Below, in pieces: positions 21,680 through 33,075 of a stretch of 64,000 nt of DNA. Origin of the DNA: Hofstenia miamia (lineage: Eukaryota > Xenacoelomorpha > Acoela); contig SCFE01000044.1 of assembly GCA_004352715.1 (NCBI GenBank), positions 623,017 to 687,016 on the forward strand, in the 5' to 3' direction. Positions within the stretch are counted from its first letter, which is position 1. The number at the start of each line of letters is the position of its first letter. A program made the translations under genes and the position numbers. The notes beneath the pieces were generated by a model that was given only the letters and a program-made list of their open reading frames with translations, did not search any database and had not been told where the DNA came from.

Positions 21680-23843
21680 AAGTAGCGTGCGCACCTACAA
21701 CTTTGTGCACAACTTTTTGGGTAATTATAAAGTTCACAACAAAAATATTTTGCGTACACACTTCCAACTTTGCGCGCAACTTTTCGGGTAATTATAAAGT
21801 TCACAGCAAAAATTTTTGTGTACACACTTACAACTTTGCGCACAACTTTTTAGTTGAATTATATGTATTGCAATTTTTATTAATTAAATTTATCAGTAAA
21901 TTACATTACAACCCATACAATGAAGCAGTTTGAAGGAAAAAGACATAGTTTTGAAAGCACCTTGTGCTTTTTATAACATTTGCAGTATAAACGATTTTAA
22001 AAAATCGATTAATATTTGTCTAAACCACATTAATTGTATGTTATTAGCAAGTCATTACTATTTAAAAAATTTAAACTAAAGAAATTTTGATGTTTAAAAA
22101 CTTTGATTGAAATTTGAAGTTAGATATGTTTCAGAATTGAATATGCTGATGATATAGAATGATAACGAATTTAAAGGAATTGACATGATGATTATATACA
22201 ATGAGGTAGATATAAATTAAATCTTACCTGATACTTGAAGGATGTCTGCAATCTCGCCTCGCTGGCAATTTGTTTTAAGTTTGAGTGCTTATACTCAGGA
22301 CACTCTATGTCCATAGACAGGGTTGGCCTTCTATTAATTGAATTAATTCAACCTCTTTATAATGCGTCCACATTTTTACCAGAGGTGCAAATTATGGTAA
22401 ACTTAAAAATATGGCCTTAATGGAAATCCATAAATTTATTGTTACATAAACAGAATTTATAATTGATGTCATTAAAATTGTTAAATTTAGTGTCATATAT
22501 CTTACATTTATAATAATTGAATGGATATAAATATTCATTTTACAAATATTTTGAACCCAAAAACATTTTGATAAGATAAAAATTTTTAAAATTTTAGTAA
22601 GCAGTTTCAGCAGATTGTAAATAAATACTAAAGATGAAGTTGTTTCCTATTTCAATTTGTAATAGTGGATTGCAAACAAATGCTGACGATTAATTTGTTT
22701 CAAAATNNNNNNNNNNNNNNNNNNNNNNNNNNNNNNNNNNNNNNNNNNNNNNNNNNNNNNNNNNNNNNNNNNNNNNNNNNNNNNNNNNNNNNNNNNNNNN
22801 NNNNNNNNNNNNNNNNNNNNNNNNNNNNNNNNNNNNNNNNNNNNNNNNNNNNNNNNNNNNNNNNNNNNNNNNNNNNNNNNNNNNNNNNNNNNNNNNNNNN
22901 NNNNNNNNNNNNNNNNNNNNNNNNNNNNNNNNNNNNNNNNNNNNNNNNNNNNNNNNNNNNNNNNNNNNNNNNNNNNNNNNNNNNNNNNNNNNNNNNNNNN
23001 NNNNNNNNNNNNNNNNNNNNNNNNNTCCTTGTGATATCATTATGATATCATATTACAGAAAAATGGTTGTCTTTTAATTGCAGCTTGCAATTTGTTATTT
23101 ATGTTATTAAATATTAGAAATCACTACATTTAATTGGCATTACGTATTACCACATGTGTTCTATGTATATTTCGTCCCCGTCATTCACCATATTTTACAT
23201 AATGGCCATAACATATGGACGAAAGTTAAAATATGGCCATTATGGACTGCTAAAAAATTTCGCCTTACAATATATGGCCATACCATAAACGGCACCCTGA
23301 TTCTTACTATATTCGAAAAAGTAAACAATGAGTAATTCAAACTATGCGTCAGAGGGTACGTTGTGCGAGTGCGCCAAACCCTCCATACAAGAAAAAATGA
23401 ATATTACAATTATTGAAAAAACAGGAAGAATATGGGATGAAAAATTAAAAATTATTTAAAAAAAATTAATAACACTAATTTTAAAATTGTTATTATAATA
23501 TAATAATTATATCATCTGTTAATTTATTACAATAATTTTCTTCATTTGTAATTATATTTTTATTAAAGAAAAGTAGTTTGTTACAAAATTTAAATTGTGC
23601 ACTCCTCAGAAATAGATTATTGAATTAAAAGTTCACAACAAAGTTGGAATCGCGTACACACTTACAACTTTTCTTGTGCGCCTCATTAAATCACGAAAGG
23701 TTGCGCGCCAAAGTAGAACCAATTTAACTTCTCAAATTAGGTTGCTCGCAAAGTTGGAATCGCGTACACACTTACGACTTTTCTTGTGCGCCTCATTAAA
23801 TCAAGATAGGTTGCGCGCAAAGTTGTAAGTGTGCACGCTACTT
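21680..23843. mobile_element. DNA transposon with long TIRs and subterminal repeats
   Basis: Left end AAGTAGCGTGCGCACCTACA (21680) is mirrored at 23843 as AAGTAGCGTGCACACTTACA, with about 30 of the first 34 bases agreeing by eye. Inside the left end the motif CAACTTTGYGCRCAAC recurs at 21698, 21765 and 21831 (period 66-67). Inside the right end AAAGTTGGAATCGCG recurs at 23641 and 23750 (period 109), with related GCGTACACACTTA and TTGCGCGC blocks. Clustered subterminal repeats usually bind a transposase. No transposase is visible; the interior has a 319-N gap. The superfamily is unknown. Confidence 0.65.
22707..23025. other. 319-N gap
   Basis: Sized assembly gap inside the TIR-bounded element. 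Confidence 0.99.
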
Positions 23844-25061
23844 AAGAAATTTGCTGATTATTTAGATTATAATTTTGTACTACTGCCGAGTTTTTGACAT
23901 CACAGAGGAATTAAAGTTAATAGTGCGGCAAAATTCTGCCTAATTTTTAACATCGCGCGGTGTTAAGTAATAGGCAAAATTTCGTAAATATGTCAAAAAA
24001 GTGGCATAATTCTGCCTATCGCTTTACTTATCGTTTTGCTATTACAAAATATATTTGAGAGAGAACATGAGTTTGTAAAGATATAAATTCTTGGTAATCC
24101 CCAAAATTTTACAATATTTTTAGATGCTGTATGTAAGTATTTTTGTATGAGAATATTGCATGCAAATATTTCTGGTGAAAAGGTTGAAAATATTTTAGAA
24201 TTCATTCTGGTATAAAATTGCCACAGATGTAAAACTGCATTAAAATTTTATTTATTCAAATTCTCAGAAAAATCAATTTTTTGAATTTAACTTGTATAAA
24301 TTTCCAATTTTCAATTTTTATCAGAAATTCTGAAACTTCAATTAATGGATATATCACAATTTTCAAATCATCTAGCTCATGCATTTTTACAATAGTGCAA
24401 AATATATTATATCTTAAATGAAGTGTATCTCTCGATATTTCCGCAAAAAATTAGTTGAAAGAATTGTAACTTTAAGATGAAAATATCATAACAAATTTAT
24501 ATAGAAATAATTATTTCTAAATATTTTTATTTTAGACAATACTGACATGATAAGCAATCAATGAAAATTTAGAGAGCGTCCAAATGTTGCAAGAAGTTCT
24601 TGGCAATTATATTTAAAATATTTTCTTTGTTTAACTTTGACTTTTTACAACATTACAAATGAATTTTCTAATCATAAAAAAATACTATGTTTAGCTAGAA
24701 CAAGTGGTAAGTACCTTTTGTAAAAAACAATGCATGCTAACTTGCATATTGCAGTGGGTTGTTATAATTTTAAATTCATATGCAAATTTTAATTAGAACA
24801 TTGAATAATATTGGAATTTCGGTTTCTTACTAACTTTCACCTACAGTACATTGTCATAAGTAGAAATTTACTGATATTAATTAGTAGAGCATTCGAACTT
24901 CATAGTGTATTAGAAATTCATACAAATTTCATGACAAGTTTGTATTGACAATTATTAAAACTTTTGAATAACTAATTCAATCATTATCAGCAGTGATTTT
25001 TTTGGTTTTTTCTAAAAAATCTATTTTTATACTTGACAGCAAATTCATTAGAAATAAATAC
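23844..25061. other. AT-rich stretch without recognised gene
   Basis: No supported coding region. Open frames here are short and show no known motif. Confidence 0.5.
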
Positions 25062-25075
25062 TATATATATATATA

Positions 25076-26342
25076 AAGTACTGGCCAAAAGTTTGGGAAC
25101 ACTTTCTAAATTTAGAAATTTTTTTATTTTGCACTAAAAAGCGCAGTGTAGAAACAATATAATAACACAATGTAGAAAGAATATGATAAGGGGGTCGTGT
25201 AGTAAACTCACTATTTTGTATGTCCGCCATTATTGGCCGAACACGCAGCAATGCGATTTGACGTTGACTCGACAAGCTTTCTACAATAATCATCAGTAAA
25301 CTCTGTGCTCCTTCAGATCGTCGAGTGATGTGCGTTGGCGTTTCCTCAGACAGTTTTTGATATGATGCCAGCAATTTTCTATGACGTTGAGGTCTGGGGA
25401 GTTTCGAGGCCAGTTCTCAAGCAGCCGAAAGTCTTGGGATGCAATCCACTGTTTCACAAGTTTGGCGCTGTGGCAAGGAGCACAATCTTGTTGTAGTACA
25501 GATGTTCTGCGAAGCTGCATAATCATGGGAACTTTCTCCTGAAGTATTTTGAGGTAGGCCTTGGCTGTGACTGTCACATTGTGAAGAACAAAATGCAGAC
25601 TAGCACGCCCATTTGCAGTTATAGCACCACAAACCATCACAGAATGTGCTGAGCGTTCCATTTGTTGAGTATAACATGTGTTGAATCTTTGGTTTCTCGG
25701 TCGCCGAACGTGTGGCCGGTATGATATGTAAAGTGGCAAATTTTGGATTCGTCACTAAACATTACTTGATGCCACATCTCAGGGGTGTAGTGTTGGTATT
25801 GCCTGCAGAAGCGAAACCTGTCTCGAATGTTCTTTGAAGACAATCGGGGTTTGGCTGCCAGTTTGCANCTAATGGTGCGTGTTAATACATTCTGCCCTAC
25901 CGCACCTAGATTTGCTTTGACTTCAGAAGATGAAGAGAATAGGTGATTGAGGGGTTGTCACTTATCATCTTCAAGACCATTTGCAAGAGGAAAAATTTTG
26001 CTTTTGCTGATAGCGAGTAACACTTCTGGATACTGAACATACTAACACGCCAATTCTAACATCTTAGCGTGATAATTGTACAGCTCCTCATACAAGATAT
26101 GAATTTAAGCACGCTTTGTTGGTGAAATCTCACTACCACGGACCATGTTTCAAACTATAATGATAGTGCTTTTTCAGTGAAAATTTATTGTGTGTAAATG
26201 TAAAGTTGTGTTAATTTCATTGGCTAAATGAATCTGTTGTAAATTCTAAAAAATTGGGAATTCCAGGAATTTTACGAAGTTTCCAGGAAATTGCATAAAA
26301 CACACTTTAGACAGGTTACTGTTCCCAAACGTTTGGCCAGTA

Positions 26343-26345
<3 letters not shown>
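25076..26345. mobile_element. Tc1-like element with TIRs, inserted in a (TA)n tract
   Basis: The right end reads, from outside in, TA-CAGTACTGGCCAAACGTT; the left end is TA-AAGTACTGGCCAAAAGTT, followed on both sides by TGGGAACA. CAGT termini and a TA duplication are the Tc1/mariner rule (the left C is changed to A). (TA)n tracts on both sides show that it landed in a microsatellite. Length 1270 bp. It encloses one transposase pseudogene. Confidence 0.94.
25211..26146 (-). pseudogene. Tc1-like transposase, nearly full length, broken
   Basis: ATG at 26146 (MVRGSEISPTKRA) opens the helix-turn-helix N-terminus. Further blocks: FCRQYQHYTPEMWHQVMFSDES (first catalytic Asp), VMVCGAITANGRASL, QQDCAPCHSAKLVKQW (second Asp; family QQDNAPxH), NWPRNSPDLNVIENCW (Glu, DD34E spacing), and a C-terminus ending NGGHTK at 25211. 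In-frame stops in the N-terminal part and two frame changes (near 25740 and 25300) kill it. Length is close to the family's usual 340 residues. One N at 25868. Confidence 0.93.
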
Positions 26346-26375
<30 letters not shown>

Positions 26376-26592
26376 NNNNNNNNNNNNNNNNNNNNNNNNN
26401 NNNNNNNNNNNNNNNNNNNNNNNNNNNNNNNNNNNNNNNNNNNNNNNNNNNNNNNNNNNNNNNNNNNNNNNNNNNNNNNNNNNNNNNNNNNNNNNNNNNN
26501 NNNNNNNNNNNNNNNNNNNNNNNNNNNNNNNNNNNNNNNNNNNNNNNNNNNNNNNNNNNNNNNNNNNNNNNNNNNNNNNNNNNNNNNNNNNN
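26376..26592. other. 217-N gap inside a (TA)n tract
   Basis: Assembly broke in the microsatellite between the Tc1 element and the gypsy LTR. Confidence 0.99.
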
Positions 26593-26625
<33 letters not shown>

Positions 26626-26626
26626 T

Positions 26627-27453
26627 TGTGGCATAACAACATTAAAACTATTCTCCTTCTTTATTAATTGCAATTTCAATTGTAATTTTTCGATATTATT
26701 TCAATTGCTAATTTGACGGAATGACAAACGGTGCTATACATTTTATTTTAAATTTCTGCTAAATAGTGATGTGGTAAAATTAGTAGCATAAAACCAAATT
26801 GTACCTGTCAACTATTTGTCTATATTTTTCCTATGGTATGGTTATATTTATAGAACCATTTTTTTGTATAAATAAGTATGATTTATTTAGTTTTCTTCTC
26901 TTTGATTATTCTCAGAAATTTCGCTTTTTATTTTATCTTGACTTTATATTTTACTAAAACTTATGTGTTTCTAAATTCATTTTCGTGGTTAAAGAGCACC
27001 CAGACGTGTTACAACTTGACTGGCATGCTCCCTTTAACTTAGGTTAGGCATATGGCTAAGGTTTTTATTGTACTGCATTTCATTGATAACTAAGACTAAC
27101 TTTAATTGCTATCACTAAAATTGCACCAGATGAGAGTTGCACTGAGTTTAGGTTTTTAACTTAGCATGTAGGTTTCACTCACTGCACCAAAGAGTTAGGG
27201 CTTCTTTATTCTTTATCTTAATTAGGGCTCTAGTCTTATATAACTCATTCTTAAAGGTTATCTGCATCGGGTTGGCCGAGTGTGGCCACTCTTCCCTAAC
27301 ATGATCTCCTGCTTACTTTTAACTTTCACTAGGATAGTGTACTATAGCAGGAGGAGTTAGTTATATTGGAGCACTGGGAAATCCATACTTCGACTCAAAA
27401 CCCTCAAATGATAGGGAATTAAGAATGCTTGCTGATTTCATACAAATGCCACA
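26627..27453 (+). repeat. 5' LTR of gypsy copy C
   Basis: Begins TGTGGCAT and ends ATGCCACA, an 8-bp perfect terminal inverted repeat with the TG...CA rule. Its full length (827 bp) aligns, with divergence, to the inverted solo LTR at 49656-50483 (828 bp), which fixes both ends. It is followed at once by a primer-binding-site candidate. It presumably drives transcription of the element, though no TATA box stands out in this AT-rich DNA. Confidence 0.9.
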
Positions 27454-27471
27454 TGGCGACCACTGCAGGAC
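27454..27471 (+). promoter_or_regulatory. primer binding site candidate of gypsy copy C
   Basis: TGGCGACCACTGCAGG directly follows the LTR's terminal CA. The TGGCGACC start is typical of metazoan Ty3/gypsy primer sites that pair with a tRNA 3' end. The tRNA is not identified. Confidence 0.6.
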
Positions 27472-27478
27472 TCCAACA

Positions 27479-27605
27479 ACAAGTATCGTTTTATAATTAA
27501 CTATACTGCTGTCAGAGGAAGTCTGATATTTACCAAAAGAGACCAATTACAAGTATCATTTTAAGAGTAACTATACTGCTGTCAGAAGAAGCTATGATAT
27601 GACCA
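27479..27605 (+). repeat. 70-bp tandem duplication in the gypsy leader
   Basis: ACAAGTATCGTTTTATAATT... at 27479 recurs at 27549 as ACAAGTATCATTTTAAGAGT..., both followed by AACTATACTGCTGTCAGA. It lies between the primer site and gag. Confidence 0.8.
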
Positions 27606-27889
27606 CCAAGAAGATGTTGAATCCTACAAAGAAGAGATGGAACTTTATTACAACTGGACTGCAGTTGAGATAACCACTTTCAGCGCCTGCAAAGTAAGAA
27701 AAAATTTTTTAGAATTGCATAACCTAGCTTACCAAACCTAGTTATAATTAAGTCAGTTAAGTAGTACTAGTTGAAGCTCCTTTAACTTCCAAATAACTGC
27801 AATGCAAACACACGAAGTCAAAAATCAAAAACTTCCCCCACAAAAGCTAGTTAAATCCCACCCACATCAGAAGATGATCATTCAAAGAA

Positions 27890-28620
27890 GGAACTGCTCA
27901 ACAGATTCGCTTTTCTAGAAAATGAGATAACTCAATTAAAAGAAAAGTTTGATTTAATGCAGATTGAAAACTGTAGACAATTCAACCAAATCCACAAGGA
28001 GAACCAATCACTTCAAAAAGAGGTACTTCAACACAAAAGGATGAACTAATATCAAATTGCAACGAGCTCGAGAATGAAAACCGCGACATTCTCTCTCAAT
28101 ACCGAACACTTGAAGCTAAAAATGCAGATCTTTAGAAACAAATCACTACCACAAATCAAGAAAGATGCAAGTTAACTCAATTAAATACAAAATTAATCAA
28201 ACAGGTCAAAAAGACTGCAATATTCAAAATATTCAGGTTACAGGCCAACTCATTGCGGAAGAAGTAGAAAACAATGCATTGCATTTAGAAATACAGAATA
28301 ACAAAATTCAGTTAATCAATTTTCAATCCTATTAGGATAAAGCAACCATTCTAAAAACTCCTGACATTTTTAGAAAATCCTATCCATGTAATAAAAATAT
28401 AGGAAATCATGTAATTCACTCTCCTGCCATCATAAAAAATCTGCTTTCACATTCAACGCCTATTACAATTGCTGATAATTCATCATTAAAGGCTCAGACC
28501 CCTCAAAAACAATTCAATGATCCACTGCTATCACAACTAAATAAAAAATGAGATTCAATTGAAAATAAATTGAAGGCTATCAAAAGCTCTACGTCAAATA
28601 AATAATCTTTTCATTACAAC
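27890..28620 (+). pseudogene. gypsy copy C gag, N-terminal coiled-coil region, broken
   Basis: Two adjoining frames read LENEITQLKEKFDLMQIENC, ENQSLQKEVLQHKRMN (stop), then NELENENRDILSQYRTLEAK. Heptad Leu/Ile spacing and many Glu, Lys and Gln residues mark a coiled coil. Stops and frame changes separate the pieces. It precedes the capsid-like part of gag, so it is most simply the N-terminus of the same polyprotein. Confidence 0.55.
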
Positions 28621-28658
28621 TTGCCACCTTTAGCAATTGCCGAAAGTCTAAACATGGA

Positions 28659-29386
28659 ATGCCACTTAGATGCTTCTCAGGTAAAGCTGATGGAACCTCT
28701 CCCACGTTCAAAGAGTGGTTTTTTTACAAACAAAATCTAATTGTACAATGCACTGGTCAAGAGCACGTGCTAGCACAATTTCCAAATTTCCTGACAGGAA
28801 AAGCATACAATTTTTATTTGACGGTTTATAGAACCATAAAATTTGATTATGAAATGTTGTTCCAAAATTTTTACGATCATTTCTATGCTCCCACAGCGTG
28901 CAATCAATACAAAAAGGATGATATATAGAAGAATAAATCTTGGAACTCAAAAGTTTATACAGACTCAGTTGAACTTTTTCTGAGTATTTGTCTCATGATA
29001 TTTTCACACACATGCCTTGTGGTATGCCATTACCTATCAATCATTGGTTTGATAAACTGTCCACATTTATCAAGAAAGCTGTTGAAGCAAAACGTCAAAT
29101 TGACAACTACACCAACATCTCAAACCGGATTAAATTAGGTAATAGCGCACAGACCTTTTCATTTAAGAACACTAAAGTCATTCCAAATAATCCATCACCA
29201 ACAACTGAGAATACGAATAAATCGGAAATACCTTCTGTCGAAATAACTTCAAAAGCCACCAACCTAAATAAAGTACATTGTAGAAAATGCGTACAAAAAG
29301 GACACACTAGTCAAAATTGCACAAAAACTATTGGCCTTATCACAAATGAAGTTTGCTACCATGTAGATGAAAGTGACATTTATTAA
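28659..29386 (+). pseudogene. gypsy copy C gag (capsid and zinc knuckle)
   Basis: The first part reads FSGKADGTSPTFKEWFFYKQ and HVLAQFPNFLTGKAYNFYL. The same pattern (FTGK..E.SQSFKEWFF; AQFP..L.G.AYN) is found in copy A at 62.5-62.7 kb. A stop at 28926 and a frame change interrupt it. The second part ends with the CCHC knuckle HCRKCVQKGHTSQNC (C-x2-C-x4-H-x4-C), which packages element RNA. Gag assembles virus-like particles in the cytoplasm. Confidence 0.88.
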
Positions 29387-29409
29387 TTGAATTCAGAGTC
29401 TGAAGAAGA

Positions 29410-29796
29410 TTGAAACTACTAAAAGTGCCAATTCATAGCCGCGGAAAACCGATCCTTGTAGCAACATCATTGAATAAAATTAATATACCATTGACAGTGA
29501 ATGGCATCATTATACAAGCAACAGTAGACACTGGTGCCTCAGTATCTATAATTGCAGACACATGCGCAAACCAAATCGGCATTACAAAAGAACAGATTAG
29601 ATCACATAATCATTGCTTAATAAATGCTTCATGCGATTATCTCAACACTAAAGGAATAATTAATGCTTTAGAATTCACCATCACCAACAATAAATTTTCT
29701 CACTACACTCTTATTGGCGATACAACCAACTACACTCTGCCTTACAAATTAATACTTGGCAACGACTTTTTGAAAAAAATATCACTACATCATTAA
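29410..29796 (+). CDS. gypsy copy C aspartic protease
   Basis: Retropepsin domain: ATVDTGASVSIIADTC holds the catalytic D-T-G-A, and LILGNDFL is the conserved I-L-G-x-D/N-x-L strand near the end. About 100 residues, normal for the family. It matures Gag and Pol by cleavage. This domain looks intact, in contrast to the pieces around it. It is opened here at an internal ATG, since it would normally be part of a Gag-Pol fusion. Confidence 0.9.
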   Translation: MKLLKVPIHSRGKPILVATSLNKINIPLTVNGIIIQATVDTGASVSIIADTCANQIGITKEQIRSHNHCLINASCDYLNTKGIINALEFTITNNKFSHYTLIGDTTNYTLPYKLILGNDFLKKISLHH

Positions 29797-30166
29797 TTTC
29801 CTAAAAAAACATTAAAAATTGATCCCAAAAATAAAGACATTACAACGCATTTACAAATGGTCAACAACCACAAACAATAACACTGTATCCTGTTGAAACC
29901 ATTAAAATTGAACCATTTAGTTGACGTTTCATTGCTTTAGAATCGAAACAACCTATCAAGTATGACATTGTCATTGACAATCAACAAGGATTAAATTCCA
30001 AAAAAGTCATAATTTTAGCATTCCAATTTAAAAAGCCGTGATAATAAAGTTACCACTGCAATTCTAAACAAAAGTCCATTAAATTTCAATAACACCATTT
30101 AATATCACATTATTCCCATCGCCTATTGTCACAGTAGTTAAAACAATAGTAAAACTGATACTATCT

Positions 30167-31620
30167 TTGCAAATGTCAGACACTTGCAATAACACACCTT
30201 TGATTCCAATCATTAATAATGAAACTCATCCACATTTGTCTTCAGAGCAAATCGAACAATTAGCTTCTATGTTAGATCAATGCACATCAATATTCAATTT
30301 CAATAGTATTAGTGCTGGTAAAGCCATTGGAAAAGAGCACTCAATTAAAACCATTCACAACAAACCGATATGAGAACAGATATGTCCTGTACTTTAACAT
30401 CTTAAATATGAATATTCAAAAATAATTACTGATTTATTAAACAATGGAATCATTCAATGATGCAAAAGTCCTTATGCATTACAAATGGCCTTCATTAAAC
30501 AAAATGATAAATACCGCCTGTGCATCGACTTTATAAAACTAAATGATATAACAAAAAAAGGCGCGTACCCATTACCACGCATTGATGAAATACTATACAC
30601 TGCTTGCCAAAACTCGTTTTTCACAACTTTCGATTTGGGTAGGCATACTAGGCAAATTCCCATGCATAAACCTTACAGAAAAGACTGCTTTTATCACCCT
30701 ATATGGGTTATTTGAGTGGCTTTACATGGCTTTCGGCCTATGCAATGCCCCAACAAACTTTCAATGATACGTCACAAAAGTACTTCAAACTGATACATTG
30801 ATGACATATTATAGTCGCGTCAAAAACCATTCAAGATCACATAACTAAGTTACACAATATACTTGATTTACAAACATTCGATCTAAAAATCAATGAACAA
30901 AAATGTAAAATATTGCAACCATCAGTTATTTTCCTAGGCCGTCAAATATAACTCAATAAAATTTTCCTTAAGGAGGACGCAAGACAAATTATAGATAACA
31001 TTATGCCTACAAACAACAAAAAAAGATGTTCAATGCATGCTCAGTGTCTTCAACTACTATCGAGCATTCATTCCGAATATTTCCAATGAAACAATTAATA
31101 TGTCCAACCTCGTAAAAAACAAAATATTGTTTGACTGGGTTGGAAGCATCAATCCGAATTAAACAACTTAAAAATAGAATTGAAAAAACTTTCAAGCCTA
31201 AATTCACCAGATTTTTCGAATGAATTTCTTGTCGATTGTGACGCTAGCGCATTAGCTATTGGCGCAACATTGAGTCAATTTATTATCGGAGTCGAATCAC
31301 TAATCCAATTTTTCAGTCCCAAGCTGAAATCTAGCGAACTTAACAACGGATCAATAAAAGTGGAAATGCTTGCACCGTTGAAAGCTTAAAGAAATTTTGA
31401 CACCTCCTTTTGAGTTAATCCCATTTCACAGTCCGCACCGATAATTCCGTCCTTAGTTGGGTAAAGAAATTTTCTGGAGATCGTTCTAACATTGTAGCAC
31501 AATGGATTGAATATTTAACTAATTTTAATTTCACAATAGTCCATCGTGAAGGTAAACTACATACTAACGCCTATTTAATGACAGCTCTACTACAATACCA
31601 TCGTAATGAAACAAAATATA
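30167..31620 (+). pseudogene. gypsy copy C reverse transcriptase and RNase H, broken
   Basis: EHSIKTIHNKPI (N-terminal link), KYRLCIDFIKLNDITKK and PLPRIDEIL, FTTFDLGRHTRQIPMH (motif A Asp), GLFEWLYMAFGLCNAPTNFQ, YIDD (motif C, both Asp kept, followed by a stop), VDCDASALAIGATLSQ (RNase H first Asp), then TDNSVL-type and IVHREGKLHTNAY at the end. Several stops and frame changes. The copy stops in the RNase H C-terminus near 31620 and jumps directly into LTR sequence, so integrase and everything downstream is deleted. Confidence 0.93.
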
Positions 31621-31626
31621 ATATAG

Positions 31627-32546
31627 GGTACTATAGCAAGAGGAGTTAGTTATCTTTTAGCACCAGTAAATCCATGCCCCAGATAACAATTTTGGTTGTT
31701 TTTACGTTGTTTATAGTTGTTTCATACTTTTGGTTGTTGCAGCAACCACTAACATCCTAATAACAACTTTAGTAAAAAATAATCAGTGAGCAGATGCTTG
31801 CAAATAAAACTCATTTTGTTAGTTTTATTACTAGATCCTTTTATAAAAAAAAATTTGCAAAACCTTTTTTGAAGTTTTTAATTTGCGAAAAATGATAATA
31901 TACCAGATATGTGAATTTTCAAAATAATTTATTCATGAATATTTGGACACCTTGATATTGACAGTTAAATAGGATAAGTTATAATTGAGCTGAAGAGATT
32001 TTTCACGACTTAAGAATGTACTCTTACAAAATTGTGCTTAATTTTAGAGTTTTAAATTTTTGTTAAATTTGGCAGATTTTTATGCTCATTGCTATCATTT
32101 ATATACAAGACATTCATTTAAATCTTAAACAAATGTTTGTATTGAATATGCTTGAGAGTATCTCAAAGATAATGGTCTGTCCTTTGTTGGGCTTGTGTTT
32201 GTTTAAATGCAATGTTTAAACAGCTTATAATATAAAATTTTATTTGCATATAAAAGTAATGCTAAAACAATCATGTGACAACGTAAAACAACGTTGTTAC
32301 AACCTCAAAATTTTGCTGTTTCCTTCATAAAAAACAACCAAAAAGCAACCTAATGTGGCGTTGTTGAAGCAACGTTGTTTCGACCAATGAAATGGTACCA
32401 TTTCGGCGTTTAAACAACCTTTGTTTTTACACAAAAAAAAACCACATAACAACCAAAAACAACGTTGTTTAGCCCCTAAATTTTTATCTGGGGCTTTGAC
32501 TCGAAACCCCCAAACAATAGGGAATTAGGAATGCTCAATATATATA
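31627..32546 (+). repeat. partial 3' LTR of copy C, split by an insertion and a gap
   Basis: 31627-31676 matches 27338-27392 (CTATAGCA-GAGGAGTTAGTTAT) and 32493-32540 matches the next part (GACTCGAAACCCCCAAACAATAGGGAATTA). The LTR is 5'-truncated, carries an 815-bp insertion in the middle, and runs into N at 32547. Confidence 0.85.
31678..32492. mobile_element. MITE inserted in the 3' LTR of copy C
   Basis: Ends CCCAGATAACAATTTT and AAATTTTTATCTGGG are inverted, and GC flanks both sides (31676-31677, 32493-32494). Removing it restores the LTR sequence as CCATGCTTTGACTC, against CCATACTTCGACTC in the 5' LTR, so the empty site is visible. The subterminal parts are full of GTTGTTT/AAACAAC and the palindromic AACGTT motif on both sides. 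There is no coding region. It may be the non-autonomous partner of an unknown DNA transposon. Confidence 0.82.
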
Positions 32547-32962
32547 NNNNNNNNNNNNNNNNNNNNNNNNNNNNNNNNNNNNNNNNNNNNNNNNNNNNNN
32601 NNNNNNNNNNNNNNNNNNNNNNNNNNNNNNNNNNNNNNNNNNNNNNNNNNNNNNNNNNNNNNNNNNNNNNNNNNNNNNNNNNNNNNNNNNNNNNNNNNNN
32701 NNNNNNNNNNNNNNNNNNNNNNNNNNNNNNNNNNNNNNNNNNNNNNNNNNNNNNNNNNNNNNNNNNNNNNNNNNNNNNNNNNNNNNNNNNNNNNNNNNNN
32801 NNNNNNNNNNNNNNNNNNNNNNNNNNNNNNNNNNNNNNNNNNNNNNNNNNNNNNNNNNNNNNNNNNNNNNNNNNNNNNNNNNNNNNNNNNNNNNNNNNNN
32901 NNNNNNNNNNNNNNNNNNNNNNNNNNNNNNNNNNNNNNNNNNNNNNNNNNNNNNNNNNNNNN
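32547..32962. other. 416-N gap
   Basis: Sized assembly gap after the copy C 3' LTR. Confidence 0.99.
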
Positions 32963-32987
32963 TACCCTAGTAAATACGTTTGGAAAA

Positions 32988-33075
32988 TTTGGCAAATATT
33001 TGCCAAATATTTGGATAAAAATGCATAATTTTTGTAAATGGAAATATTCCAAATATTTGGCAAATATTTGCCAAA
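32988..33075. repeat. 28-bp perfect inverted repeat built from palindromes
   Basis: Arm 32988-33015 is exactly mirrored at 33048-33075 with a 32-base loop. Each arm itself contains the 20-bp palindrome TTTGGCAAATATTTGCCAAA. The flanks carry further TTTGGCAA and TTGCCAAA pieces. Confidence 0.92.

Noticed and set aside
21649-21933. Repetitive open frames on both strands (HTSNFARNF / KVHSKNFCVHT patterns)
   Set aside because: They follow the 66-67 bp subterminal repeat of a DNA transposon rather than a gene.
26272-26716. Open frames of repeated Tyr-Ile around 26.3, 34.1, 36.1, 38.8 and 39.2 kb
   Set aside because: They are translations of (TA)n microsatellites.
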